From positions 3,432,041 through 3,496,040 of the forward strand of contig NZ_WSNW01000001.1 of assembly GCF_009767585.1 (NCBI RefSeq): 64,000 nucleotides of DNA. The letters are read 5' to 3'. This DNA is from Coprobacillus cateniformis (GTDB lineage: Bacteria > Bacillota_I > Bacilli_A > Erysipelotrichales > Coprobacillaceae). Under the pieces are notes generated by a model, which searched no databases, had not been told where the DNA came from, and saw only the letters and a program-made list of their open reading frames with translations. The position numbers were made by a program, and so were the translations under genes. Below, piece after piece: positions 33,280-42,069 of the stretch (its first letter is position 1; every line of letters begins with the position of its first letter).

Positions 33280-34743
33280 CTAATATAGTTTCTTCCAAAC
33301 AAATTGATTTGTAAAGTTAAATTCCCCACCAGGATTCAAATAATTACTATATAACAAATCATCAGTATATTGACTGCCTAGTTTATTTTTAATATTCTGT
33401 ATTGTTTGTTCTGTTAAAATATCCATCTGCACTTCAAAATGACTCTTTAATGCACCATTATTAGCAACTGATAAAACACTATCACCTACAACATATGCAC
33501 TATTTTCATCATAATCAATTTTGATTTCTTGCCATCCAAAAAAACCATTCGATTTTTCACCTGGTTTGGCATCATTATTAAAAACACGATAATAATAATG
33601 ATAATAATCTCCTGTTACAACTTGATCCTTAATTTTTACGAAATCTGTCGCCTTGGTAGGCGTTTCATTATAAAAAACATGATATGAGTTATTATTTTCA
33701 GGAATATAAGTAGGAATCTTATCCAAATCTATATTATTTAATTTTGATATAACTGTCTTTTTATCATATGCAACATACTCATTATCAGGTATATTATAAA
33801 CTGTTTCTTGAGCAACTTCTTTAGAAATTTCTTCCCATTGCTTATTCCATTGATCAGTAGGCTTAGCATTCCAACTCGCATCAACTATTCTCCTGTAATA
33901 CTTCCCCTCAAAAATAATAACATCTCCAATACTATACCGACTCTGTTCTGTCCATTCAGAAGTTAATCTCTTCCAAAAACTTGATGATGTTCCAGGAACA
34001 TCAGAACCACTATTTGTTGTGGCATTGTACATCCACCAATATCCATTATGAAAAACTCTATCACCAAATCGATAAAAGTATGAAGTCGAATAAAACCATC
34101 TATTCGTTCCTAAAGCCATTGATAATAATTGATCATGAACTGTCCCATCTCCCTCTTTTGGATTTTCAATAACAGGTTCAGTATACTTTTTGTTGTAAAA
34201 TAACCAATACCCATTATAAGACAACTCATAATAATCAGCTGTATATAATGCTTGTTTTTGAATATCTTCACTGACTGACAAGTTCATAAACATGACCGTA
34301 TCTCTACTGCTATAAACATTCTCTTTATGGTAATCTAAAAGACTATATTTCATATCAATACGTTGTTTATTTTCATAATCCCCTTTAATATAGACAGATA
34401 AAATATCAGAATTATAAAACTCCTCACCAAATACCTTTTGCCCATCATGATAAAGATAGCCATCTTTGATATAGATATAATGCCAATTATTATCTTTTTG
34501 ATAATTAGGTGCATACTGACTATCCTCTTTTACAAAACGAACATCTGTAGAATAAATGATTTCCCCTCTTATAAAATCAATAGTTGAATCAATTTTACGT
34601 TTATTTAAATCTGTCTCAACAGTTGTGCCCATAAACTTTGTAGAAGAAAGAATCATTGAACCCGCAATCAATAAAACAATTGATGCAATAGCAATAGACA
34701 CAATTATTTCTATAAGAGTAAAACCATGTCTATTCTTTCTCAT
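33280..34743 (-). CDS. Large minor prepilin with carbohydrate-binding-like modules
   Basis: A 487-residue protein with a type III signal (MRKNRHG|FTLIEIIVSIAIA) and alpha-1 helix, so it should enter the pilus. The C-terminal part is unusual: residues about 219-260 (FYRFGDRVFHNGYWWMY, ending FWKRL) and 262-306 (RYSIGDVIIFEGKYYRRI, ending QWEEI) repeat the Y..GD.V...G..Y...W pattern of CBM5/12 chitin-binding type modules, and a weaker third copy ends FFGWQEI near 406. It is the size and place of a PilW/ComGF-like minor pilin, possibly a tip adhesin. Glycan binding is inferred from the pattern. Confidence 0.82.
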   Translation of the reverse strand: MRKNRHGFTLIEIIVSIAIASIVLLIAGSMILSSTKFMGTTVETDLNKRKIDSTIDFIRGEIIYSTDVRFVKEDSQYAPNYQKDNNWHYIYIKDGYLYHDGQKVFGEEFYNSDILSVYIKGDYENKQRIDMKYSLLDYHKENVYSSRDTVMFMNLSVSEDIQKQALYTADYYELSYNGYWLFYNKKYTEPVIENPKEGDGTVHDQLLSMALGTNRWFYSTSYFYRFGDRVFHNGYWWMYNATTNSGSDVPGTSSSFWKRLTSEWTEQSRYSIGDVIIFEGKYYRRIVDASWNAKPTDQWNKQWEEISKEVAQETVYNIPDNEYVAYDKKTVISKLNNIDLDKIPTYIPENNNSYHVFYNETPTKATDFVKIKDQVVTGDYYHYYYRVFNNDAKPGEKSNGFFGWQEIKIDYDENSAYVVGDSVLSVANNGALKSHFEVQMDILTEQTIQNIKNKLGSQYTDDLLYSNYLNPGGEFNFTNQFVWKKLY

Positions 34744-34764
34744 TACTATCGCCTCCTTATTTTT

Positions 34765-35721
34765 TTATACAACTTTACCAAAATAAAGTTCTGTTGATTG
34801 ATCAGTAACAAAGTTCAATTGCTGAATTGAATCAAATGAATATTCTTTATTGTTAATTTTTACCTTTTTATTCATTAACTCAGCCTCTAATGCTTCTATT
34901 CCAATTAACTTGCCATCATTGTCAAAATCTAAATAAGCAACTTTGCTATTATCAGTACTATAATTTAAAATCAAACTTCTGGTTCCAATTTTCTTAACAA
35001 AACCATAAACTTTGACTTTGTTTTCACTTAGTATTGAGTCACCATCGATGCAAAACCATTTTATTTCATATGATGATCCCTTTAACCACTCTAAATAATC
35101 ATTTTCAAATATAATATTTTCTAATTGTAACTGAGAAATATCAGGACTATTTACCAGATATTTACCAACAGCATTTCCAAAGATAAAACTGTCCATTGTT
35201 TTATCGACGGATTCAGCAACAGAACCAATTGAATCAAAATAAAATTCTTTATTAATTTGAGTCAATTCTTTATAAGACTTAGGTAGAACAGAAAGAGCAC
35301 TATTGAGAACATAAAAATCCGCATCATAACATTCTGTTGGCTGCACTGGCTCTTCTTGAATTATAGAAGGTAACAGCTGTGCTTGGGTTTTAGGAATCAA
35401 TTTATGTAATTGAATATCAAAAGGGTTTTTCGTTGTAACACTATCTTTCACAAATTCTTTTGTCATAGCAATAGTATGAGTAGAACCATTAGCAAAAACA
35501 ATTGTCATATTTTTTTCATTACTCTCTTTAATGACATTTTCATTTTCTGATATGAGATCATTATATAGGGTATTTGTTGTTGTCTTAATCAATGAACCTT
35601 CTGAAGCTATTATAGATACATTATAAAAACCTACTAAAAACATAGTTCCAGCTACAGCAATTATTGCAAATGTGACAAGCGATTCAATCAGTGTAAAACC
35701 TTTACTATTCAGACTCTTCAT
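34765..35721 (-). CDS. Minor prepilin (PilV/PilW-like)
   Basis: A 318-residue prepilin: MKSLNSKG|FTLIESLVTFAIIAVAG carries the cleavage site and +5 Glu, followed by a long globular domain without recognised motifs. The start is set at ATG 35721 (TTGGAG seven bases upstream), five codons inside the longest frame. It overlaps the preceding gene by 17 bases, indicating coupled translation within the pilus operon. Likely part of the tip complex that primes assembly. Confidence 0.83.
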   Translation of the reverse strand: MKSLNSKGFTLIESLVTFAIIAVAGTMFLVGFYNVSIIASEGSLIKTTTNTLYNDLISENENVIKESNEKNMTIVFANGSTHTIAMTKEFVKDSVTTKNPFDIQLHKLIPKTQAQLLPSIIQEEPVQPTECYDADFYVLNSALSVLPKSYKELTQINKEFYFDSIGSVAESVDKTMDSFIFGNAVGKYLVNSPDISQLQLENIIFENDYLEWLKGSSYEIKWFCIDGDSILSENKVKVYGFVKKIGTRSLILNYSTDNSKVAYLDFDNDGKLIGIEALEAELMNKKVKINNKEYSFDSIQQLNFVTDQSTELYFGKVV

Positions 35722-36169
35722 GAAACTCATCTCCAATCTGTGAATACACTTTTTTATACCAAATATTTTTATGTTTTTGCATTGTAAGTTGGACTTCTTC
35801 AGTTTGATGATTATAGATTGATGTCACTTGAATATACAATAAGTTAGAATTAACTTGATCATATTTAATAACAACTGAAATATCTCCCCCAAGACCATCA
35901 GGCAAATTTACTTTTGAAATTTCTAGTGGTTGTGATGTAGATTGAGGTAAATAAAATGATGATTGTGACTCAACTGATAATTGTCCAGCAATAGCATCAA
36001 CAACTGAAATTCCATTTAAATACGCTTGTTTACGTGCATGTTCATAGACTGAACGCTTTTGATAATTAACAGCAATAGCCAAAGCAGTACCTAGAACTAT
36101 AAAAATGATGAGGACAATGACAATCCCTGTAATAATTGTAGAACCTCTTTCATCATGTCTTTCCATCAT
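35705..36169 (-). CDS. Pilus assembly protein, PilX-like
   Basis: A 154-residue protein with one N-terminal membrane helix (ERGSTIITGIVIVLIIFIVL) and a small extracytoplasmic domain. The helix begins like a pilin after a Gly, but the usual F-T-L-I-E with Glu at +5 is replaced by S-T-I-I-T, as in PilX/GspK-type minor pilins. The start at ATG 36169 follows AGAGGTG. It lies between the pilO and PilV-like genes. Confidence 0.7.
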   Translation of the reverse strand: MMERHDERGSTIITGIVIVLIIFIVLGTALAIAVNYQKRSVYEHARKQAYLNGISVVDAIAGQLSVESQSSFYLPQSTSQPLEISKVNLPDGLGGDISVVIKYDQVNSNLLYIQVTSIYNHQTEEVQLTMQKHKNIWYKKVYSQIGDEFHEESE

Positions 36170-36180
36170 TTTCACCTCTT

Positions 36181-36783
36181 TTATGAATTGGCCATATAAA
36201 CAACAATTGTTAATGTTGCACTTGTACCTGAACCTTGTGTAGAAGATGAGGTTGTATAAGTGAATTTCGAAATCTCTATACCCTTCATCTTATTTAAAGT
36301 ATCTATTGTATTCGTAATTTGTACTAATGAACCTGATACAGAAACATTAACTGTTGCTTGTGTAACATATTCTGATGTTTCTTCATCAGTAGGAGTCTGA
36401 TCTGTTGTGGCAGTTTTAACTGAGGCAGGTTTCACATCAGAGATTGCAAGAGAAACAGGTTTTAAACCATTTGTTAAAAATGCTGTTGTCAATAATTTAT
36501 CAATCTTTTCATTTGATAATTGAGAATTATATTTATCAATAATCGTTTTTAAACTATTCTTTTTTATTTTTAATTCATCTGGTGCTAATAGATATTTTGA
36601 AAGATCACTTTGCTTTGAAGTGTTTAAAGCCAAGGCATTTTGATAAGTTTGATTTAATTCACTACTTTTATCCAATGAAGGTGTAATCAATAGAAACCAG
36701 CCACCCACTACAATGAAAAAGCAAATTAATGTATATAACAATTTCTTTTCTCGCTGGGTTAAATGTTCATAGAGTTCTTTCAT
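36181..36783 (-). CDS. pilO: Type IV pilus alignment protein PilO
   Basis: A 200-residue bitopic membrane protein: short cytoplasmic start (MKELYEHLTQREKKLLYTL), one helix (ICFFIVVGGWFLLITP), a coiled coil and a small ferredoxin-like periplasmic-type domain. This is the layout of PilO, which with PilN links PilM to the outer parts of the machine. The start is moved to ATG 36783 after GGGGGTG; the longer frame would overlap pilN. Sequence identity to known PilO is low, and assignment relies on order and topology. Confidence 0.75.
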   Translation of the reverse strand: MKELYEHLTQREKKLLYTLICFFIVVGGWFLLITPSLDKSSELNQTYQNALALNTSKQSDLSKYLLAPDELKIKKNSLKTIIDKYNSQLSNEKIDKLLTTAFLTNGLKPVSLAISDVKPASVKTATTDQTPTDEETSEYVTQATVNVSVSGSLVQITNTIDTLNKMKGIEISKFTYTTSSSTQGSGTSATLTIVVYMANS

Positions 36784-36784
36784 A

Positions 36785-37432
36785 TTACTGTGCACCCCCA
36801 TTCAATGTTAGTACCAAACTAAAATTATAATACAATACGACTGTATCAGTAGTGATTTCTTGTCCTGTTAAAGGATTTGTTTCTCCTGTTCCTTGTGAGG
36901 TAGTAGAAGAGCCTTGTTGATAACCTGTGTATGTGATTTGAGCATAATCTTCAGAGTTACGTAATATTGTAACATACTTCTCAATATTTTGAACATTACT
37001 TGATGTATAAGAGACTGTCATCTCTTTAGAATCCTGATTATATGAAATAGAGTTTAATGTCATTCCAGACAATAACTTCTTTTGTAATTGCAAAATATTT
37101 TGCTTATCTATTTTAGATAATCCAGATACATAATTATCAATAGCTTCTAATGAACTATATGTTCCTTGTAAAACAGTCAACTCATTATAAGGTTCTTTAT
37201 CTGTTGAATCAATTTTAAGTTGTAATTCCTCATTTGAAAGATTCACCTCATCAATTTGCTTTTGCAAATGATAATTACTTATAAACAAATAAAGATAAAT
37301 AGCTCCAAAAAACACAATTAATGATAAAGGAATTGCAATCAATCTGACAACTTTTGATGACTTTGAAGGACCTTCTTTACGATTGTAGGCCGCAAGTAAA
37401 TCTAATTCTTTATTTTGAATTTTAGAAAACAT
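36785..37432 (-). CDS. pilN: Type IV pilus alignment protein PilN
   Basis: A 215-residue bitopic protein: a cytoplasmic N-terminus with the short motif ELDLLAAYNRKEG, which resembles the PilN segment bound by PilM (consensus I-N-L-L-P), a single helix (LIAIPLSLIVFFGAIYLYLF), a coiled coil and a PilN-like globular domain. It is between pilM and pilO, as in other systems. The PilM-binding motif identification is tentative. Confidence 0.78.
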   Translation of the reverse strand: MFSKIQNKELDLLAAYNRKEGPSKSSKVVRLIAIPLSLIVFFGAIYLYLFISNYHLQKQIDEVNLSNEELQLKIDSTDKEPYNELTVLQGTYSSLEAIDNYVSGLSKIDKQNILQLQKKLLSGMTLNSISYNQDSKEMTVSYTSSNVQNIEKYVTILRNSEDYAQITYTGYQQGSSTTSQGTGETNPLTGQEITTDTVVLYYNFSLVLTLNGGAQ

Positions 37433-37442
37433 AATGACGACC

Positions 37443-38345
37443 TCACTTTCTTTTCAAATAGCCAATGGGATATGCATAATCATTCACATCAAATTGATGT
37501 GTATTATTTTTAACTGCATAGATAGCTTTTGAATTTGGTAATCTTCCTACAGTTAAATTTAATGATAGTCTTACTCTTTCAAACAATTGAATTTCTTCTC
37601 CATGTTTTAAACCAAAGAAATAAATATCACTCATTGGTAAGTTTTGATGACTAGAAGAAGCAAATTGTTTAAGTTGTGATATCGCATTAATAACTTCATT
37701 CTCAAAATCAGTTGTCCCTCGATTTGCAAAAATACGTGAACGGTTGGTTAAAGCGTATTCATTATTCATAAATAATACACTAATCAAGTTCTGACCATCC
37801 ACTTGACAAACTGCATATGTTTTATCTAAGAATCCACTTAACTCATTAACCAAGGAAATTAGCACATTAATTGCATAATCAATAGCTATGACTCTAATGC
37901 CCACTTCTTCAAAAAGTGTTAGATAACTACCAATAAATTGCCTTTCAACTCCGACACAAAATATTTTACTTGCTCCTTTGGCAGAGTCATCATCACCAAG
38001 ATAAGCAAAATCATAAACAATATCTTCGCTATTACTATCAATAGCAGACAATTCATCTTTAACAAATTGCAAAATTTCACTTTCACGCATTTTGGGAACA
38101 CTCGCTGCTTTTGCTAAAATTTTTGCACTATCAACAATTAAACACGTCTCATGAACTCCTCTATCATAAACTGTTTTTAAGCTTCGCTTCATTTCATTTT
38201 CATCAATAATCACTCCATTTAACATTGTCCCCTCTTTAAGAGGAATTTGAAAATAATCGACAACTCTTAAAACATCACGTTTAGCTTCAGCAGTCACCAC
38301 AGAAATATTTTCGTTTGAAATATAAATAACTGTTCCACTTTTCAT
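37443..38345 (-). CDS. pilM: Type IV pilus actin-like protein PilM
   Basis: A 300-residue actin/FtsA-fold protein that forms the cytoplasmic ring with PilN. Phosphate-binding segments are weak, as in Gram-positive PilM, but SGTVIYISNENISVVTAEAK, VPKMRESEILQFVKDEL (the FtsA/PilM 1C-like part) and VIAIDYAINVLISLV fit. Position between pilC and pilN supports the name. Confidence 0.85.
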   Translation of the reverse strand: MKSGTVIYISNENISVVTAEAKRDVLRVVDYFQIPLKEGTMLNGVIIDENEMKRSLKTVYDRGVHETCLIVDSAKILAKAASVPKMRESEILQFVKDELSAIDSNSEDIVYDFAYLGDDDSAKGASKIFCVGVERQFIGSYLTLFEEVGIRVIAIDYAINVLISLVNELSGFLDKTYAVCQVDGQNLISVLFMNNEYALTNRSRIFANRGTTDFENEVINAISQLKQFASSSHQNLPMSDIYFFGLKHGEEIQLFERVRLSLNLTVGRLPNSKAIYAVKNNTHQFDVNDYAYPIGYLKRK

Positions 38346-38357
38346 TTCTCTTTCCTC

Positions 38358-39548
38358 CTATTTCCCACCAATACTTCCATATAAAGAATAGAGCGGAAGC
38401 ATGACTGAGACTATAATTGTTCCAATGATAACACCTAATATAATAATCATTAATGGTTGCAATAAAGTAACCATCTTCTCTGTAGCTAATTCGGCTTCAT
38501 AATCAAAATCATCAGCCACATCCAATAATGTTTGATCCAGTTTACCACTTTCTTCACCAATATAAACTGAACTAGATAACTTTGGATCAAACCCATCAAC
38601 ACTTGAAATGGCTTGACTTAGATTTGTTCCATCTCTAACCTGTTTAATGACTTCATCAAATTGATTCTCAATGTACTTATTATTTATTGTTGCTTTAGCA
38701 AGTTCAAGAGAATTCAGCATAGAGACTCCACTCGTATATAAAGAACTCATACTTCTTGCAAAACGTGCAGTATAAATAATACTTGTTAATCTGCCTACTT
38801 TTGGACAATGAATCTTAAAGCGGTCCCAAGCAAATTTTACTTTAGGAACCTTAATAGACATTGTGATGAAACATATAAGCACTAAAATCCCAATCAAAAA
38901 CCATTCCCAATAAGCTGTCATTGCTTTAGAAATGCCAAACATAATTTGTGTAATCAAAGGAATTGGAGTCCCTTCAAAAACATCAAAGAAATTCGGTAAA
39001 ATCATTGTAAAAACAGCTATAACAACACAAACAGTGACAACTATTAAAATCATTGGATATAGCATTGCACTTTTGACTTTGTTTTGTAACTTATTATCTT
39101 TATCAAACTGGACAGATAATTTCATTGCTGTTCTATCCATCATACCCGTTGATTCACTTGCTCTAAACATATTAATCATTAAAGATGGAAACAATTCTCC
39201 TTGTGCCTCCAAAGCTGATGATAAAGATAATCCTTGTTGTAATTTCACATAAACATCTTTATAAACTGCTTGAAGCTTAGGATCAGTTGTTCTCTTAGTA
39301 ATAATATTAATCGTCATAATTAACGAAATACCTGATGATAACATTGTTCCTAACTCTCTACAAAACTCTGATAAATCTTTTAGTTTCATCTTTTTATGCG
39401 ATTGTTCTTTTATAATTTCCTTAGCCTGTAAAAGATATAAATTATCAGAACGCAATAAAGCGACAAGTTCTTCGCGAGAATTGACCTCCATCTTGCCGTG
39501 AAATTTCTTAGAATTTATATCTTTTGCAGTATACTTAAATATCGCCAT
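38358..39548 (-). CDS. pilC: Type IV pilus platform protein PilC
   Basis: A 396-residue inner-membrane platform protein of the GspF/PilC family. Two repeats (about 55-180 and 260-385) each contain a cytoplasmic helical domain (FCRELGTMLSSGISLIMTIN; FARSMSSLYTSGVSMLNSLE) followed by membrane helices (ILIVVTVCVVIAVFTMILP; LLQPLMIIILGVIIGTIIVS). It couples PilB and PilT motors to pilin extraction. The ATG is preceded by GAGGAG. Confidence 0.93.
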   Translation of the reverse strand: MAIFKYTAKDINSKKFHGKMEVNSREELVALLRSDNLYLLQAKEIIKEQSHKKMKLKDLSEFCRELGTMLSSGISLIMTINIITKRTTDPKLQAVYKDVYVKLQQGLSLSSALEAQGELFPSLMINMFRASESTGMMDRTAMKLSVQFDKDNKLQNKVKSAMLYPMILIVVTVCVVIAVFTMILPNFFDVFEGTPIPLITQIMFGISKAMTAYWEWFLIGILVLICFITMSIKVPKVKFAWDRFKIHCPKVGRLTSIIYTARFARSMSSLYTSGVSMLNSLELAKATINNKYIENQFDEVIKQVRDGTNLSQAISSVDGFDPKLSSSVYIGEESGKLDQTLLDVADDFDYEAELATEKMVTLLQPLMIIILGVIIGTIIVSVMLPLYSLYGSIGGK

Positions 39549-39566
39549 AACTTGTACTCCTCATCC

Positions 39567-40331
39567 CTAAAGTCCAAACAAGCTTAAATACCATTTAAAC
39601 AATTCCTGTCCATATAACAAAGCTACAAATACTCCAAAACAAATATAAGGTCCAAAAGCAATGTGACCTTTTCTATCTATTCTGTGAGTCAGCAATAAAT
39701 AGCCAGCATAAATTCCAGCTATCAACACAGCAATAAACATTCCTATCAGTACGTTTATCCACCCCATTAATAAACCACTAACTGCTAATAACTTGATATC
39801 ACCACCACCAAAGCAATCAGGTATTATTAAATTCATAATATATAATGGTACGCTTATTATAAAAAATCCAATTATACGATCCATCAAACTTAAATCTAAA
39901 AATGGCACACTTACAATAGCCACTATTAAACAACAAATTACTAAACCATTTGGTATTATCATTGTATCATAATCTATCATACAAATGGTTAATAAAATCA
40001 TAGAAAATACAAAAGAAATCAATGTCATCCAGTCAATTCCATATCTATAAAAACATAGGACTGCCAAAACTCCACCAACAAACTCAATTGCTGGATATCT
40101 TAATGATATTGGTTCTTTACAAAAACGACACTTTCCTCTTAATAAAAACCAACTAAAAACAGGTATCATATCATATGCTTTTAATGTCTTATGACATTTT
40201 GGACAAAAACTTCTTCCTTCTACAAAATTCAAACCTAGAGGTAATCGATAGATCACAACATTGATAAAACTTGCAATACATGTCCCCAAAACAAACATAT
40301 AAACATATAAAAACAATACGATTGGCTCCAT
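39567..40331 (-). CDS. pilD: Prepilin peptidase PilD (N-methylating type)
   Basis: Membrane aspartic protease that cuts prepilins after Gly and methylates the new N-terminus. It has about 254 residues and eight helices. The zinc/methylase cysteines are present (CPKC and CRFC), so methylation is likely. Catalytic aspartates are in MIDYDTMIIPN and FGGGDIKLLAVSG. The start at ATG 40331 follows GGGGAAAGG; an in-frame ATG at 40352 has no ribosome site. It should process all pilin-like proteins of this operon. Confidence 0.94.
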   Translation of the reverse strand: MEPIVLFLYVYMFVLGTCIASFINVVIYRLPLGLNFVEGRSFCPKCHKTLKAYDMIPVFSWFLLRGKCRFCKEPISLRYPAIEFVGGVLAVLCFYRYGIDWMTLISFVFSMILLTICMIDYDTMIIPNGLVICCLIVAIVSVPFLDLSLMDRIIGFFIISVPLYIMNLIIPDCFGGGDIKLLAVSGLLMGWINVLIGMFIAVLIAGIYAGYLLLTHRIDRKGHIAFGPYICFGVFVALLYGQELFKWYLSLFGL

Positions 40332-40371
40332 TCCTTTCCCCTTTCCACACATTTAATCACTTATAGAATGA

Positions 40372-40392
40372 AACCCTCTCATTGAGAGGGTT
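40372..40392 (-). terminator. GC-rich hairpin after major pilin gene (partial terminator)
   Basis: On the minus strand AACCCTCTC, loop AAT, GAGAGGGTT, followed only by TCATTCTAT. A strong stem with a weak T-run suggests partial termination or 3'-end protection, which would raise pilin mRNA above the rest of the operon. Confidence 0.65.
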
Positions 40393-40406
40393 AGACAATC
40401 TTTTTA

Positions 40407-40871
40407 TTATCTATATATTTGAACTGAAGAGTTTGGTTCTACTGTAGCAACAGCTTCAGGTTTAGATGGATCTGCTCCAAAATAAACAACATACATAACT
40501 GCATTTTCAGGACTTCCAGTTAATTTAGTTCCACCTTCTGCTCCAGTCTTATCAACTGATGTTGGTTTGACCATATAAACATCAACTTGAGAGACTTTTG
40601 GTGTGCCACTAACCATTTCATCAACTTTAGCTTCCAAAGTGTCTTTAGTAGTAGAAGCAACATATTCCTTAGTGATTTCAGCTTGTGCAGCAATATAAGC
40701 ACCTCTTGCTTGTGACATGTATTTAGCATCATCCGCTTCTCCCATATATTTTAATACAGAAGGTACAGCAACTGCCATTAATACAGCCAAAATAACAACA
40801 ACGACTATGATTTCAATTAACGTAAAACCTTTTTTATTTTTTCTCATTTCTTTTAATTTTTTGATATTCAT
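40407..40871 (-). CDS. Major type IV pilin
   Basis: A 154-residue prepilin with a 15-residue basic leader ending K-K-G|FTLIEIIVVVVILAVL, +5 Glu, and a small soluble domain ending in a beta-rich part (AVMYVVYFGADPS). First gene of the operon, with the best promoter and ribosome site (AGGGAGG), and followed by a hairpin, all fitting the abundant structural subunit. There are no cysteines, so no disulfide-bonded D-loop. Confidence 0.92.
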   Translation of the reverse strand: MNIKKLKEMRKNKKGFTLIEIIVVVVILAVLMAVAVPSVLKYMGEADDAKYMSQARGAYIAAQAEITKEYVASTTKDTLEAKVDEMVSGTPKVSQVDVYMVKPTSVDKTGAEGGTKLTGSPENAVMYVVYFGADPSKPEAVATVEPNSSVQIYR

Positions 40872-40897
40872 TCCAATATCCTCCCTTTCATGTCATT

Positions 40898-40926
40898 ATT
40901 ATATTACAAATATATGTCGTTTGCAA
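40898..40926 (-). promoter_or_regulatory. Promoter of the type IV pilus operon
   Basis: TTGCAA, 17 bases, TATAAT on the minus strand, 27 bases before the major pilin ATG. No riboswitch lies between promoter and gene, so any c-di-GMP control of this operon would be post-translational or through another regulator. Confidence 0.8.
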
Positions 40927-41030
40927 GCATATCAAAGCCCTTTCAAAAGACTTTTATTCCCATATTTTGTCATATTATGTAGTATTCCTAAAATTTATTA
41001 TCTTACATGAAAGTTGAAAATAAAGAAGTA

Positions 41031-41062
41031 AAAAAAGAGAACTATCAAAATGATATTATTCT
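41031..41062 (-). terminator. Terminator after EamA gene
   Basis: On the minus strand GAGAA, an inner stem ATCA-TTT-TGAT, TTCTC, then seven T. Confidence 0.65.
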
Positions 41063-41073
41063 CATAATAAATA

Positions 41074-41931
41074 CTAATTTGTTTTTAATCGACGTTGAGA
41101 TATAAACATATATAATGTAATCCCAAAAATAATAAAATATCCTATCCAACTATAAATATCTGGTATTTGTTGAAAAACAAAAAAACCAAGAATAGCTGCA
41201 AAAACAACTTGAGAGTAATCAAACAATGAAATATCTCGACCAGCGGCATAAGAATAAGCTGCTGTTACTGCAAATTGTCCTCCTGCTGCACATAATCCTG
41301 CCAGAAATAAAATTATTAATTGTTCTAAAGTCATAGGATGAAAGTTTAATATAAGATATGGAACAACACTGAGACAAGAAAAAATAGAAAAATAAAAAAC
41401 AATTTGTGGACCTTTCACACCATTCTTTGATAGTTTTCTAACTAATGTATAAGCAATCCCCGCTCCCATTGCCCCTATTAATGCAACAAAACTTGGGAAT
41501 AATTGAGTATTATGAAAACTTGGTTTTACAATAAACAATGTTCCTATAAAAGCAATTATAATTGAGAAAATTTGCTTTTTTGAAACATTCTCTTTTAATA
41601 GAAAAAATGAAAATATAATTACAAAGAATGGTGCTAATTTCTGAATAATGGATGCATCAGCCAACAGCAAATGATCAACAGCATAAAAATTAGCAATAAT
41701 TCCAACTGTTCCACATAAAGATCTTAAAAATAATGTTTTTATATTCTTTTTATCAACATGAAAACCATAACCGCTCTTTTTAAGGATTGAAAAAGCAATG
41801 ATTACAGCAACCAAATTTCTAAAGAAACTTTTCTGAATAGAAGGCAAATCCCCTGAAAGTTTAACAAACATATTCATACCAGCAAAACAAAGTGCTGATA
41901 AAACAATCATTAAAATTCCTTTGTTTTTCAT
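41074..41931 (-). CDS. EamA-family (DMT) transporter
   Basis: A 285-residue protein with ten predicted membrane helices in two EamA repeats. The N-terminal repeat begins GILMIVLSALCFAGMNMFVK and contains FFRNLVAVIIAF and LLLADASIIQKLAPFFVIIF; the second begins GAMGAGIAYTLVRKL. Such drug/metabolite transporters export amino acids or related metabolites; the substrate is unknown. It is monocistronic. Confidence 0.9.
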   Translation of the reverse strand: MKNKGILMIVLSALCFAGMNMFVKLSGDLPSIQKSFFRNLVAVIIAFSILKKSGYGFHVDKKNIKTLFLRSLCGTVGIIANFYAVDHLLLADASIIQKLAPFFVIIFSFFLLKENVSKKQIFSIIIAFIGTLFIVKPSFHNTQLFPSFVALIGAMGAGIAYTLVRKLSKNGVKGPQIVFYFSIFSCLSVVPYLILNFHPMTLEQLIILFLAGLCAAGGQFAVTAAYSYAAGRDISLFDYSQVVFAAILGFFVFQQIPDIYSWIGYFIIFGITLYMFISQRRLKTN

Positions 41932-42018
41932 AAAATCAACTCCATTGTTTATGAATATACCTTATTTTTCCTTGATTGTCATCTGATATACTTTTTATTT
42001 TAAAGATATTTATTTCAT

Positions 42019-42047
42019 TTGTTTTCCTATTTCAAAAGATTTATAAT
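42019..42047 (+). promoter_or_regulatory. Promoter of GGDEF/EAL gene
   Basis: TTGTTT, 17 bases, TATAAT, 22 bases before the ATG, with AAAGGGG as ribosome site. Confidence 0.55.
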
Positions 42048-42069
42048 GAATCAAAGGGGTTGATAAATT

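Noticed and set aside
38932..39252. 106-codon plus-strand frame
   Set aside because: Antisense shadow of pilC, with no ribosome site and atypical composition.
30114..40871. Reading the pilus operon as a competence (comG) operon
   Set aside because: PilT, PilM, PilN, PilO and a full-length methylating prepilin peptidase indicate a retractile type IV pilus; comG operons lack PilT and PilMNO.
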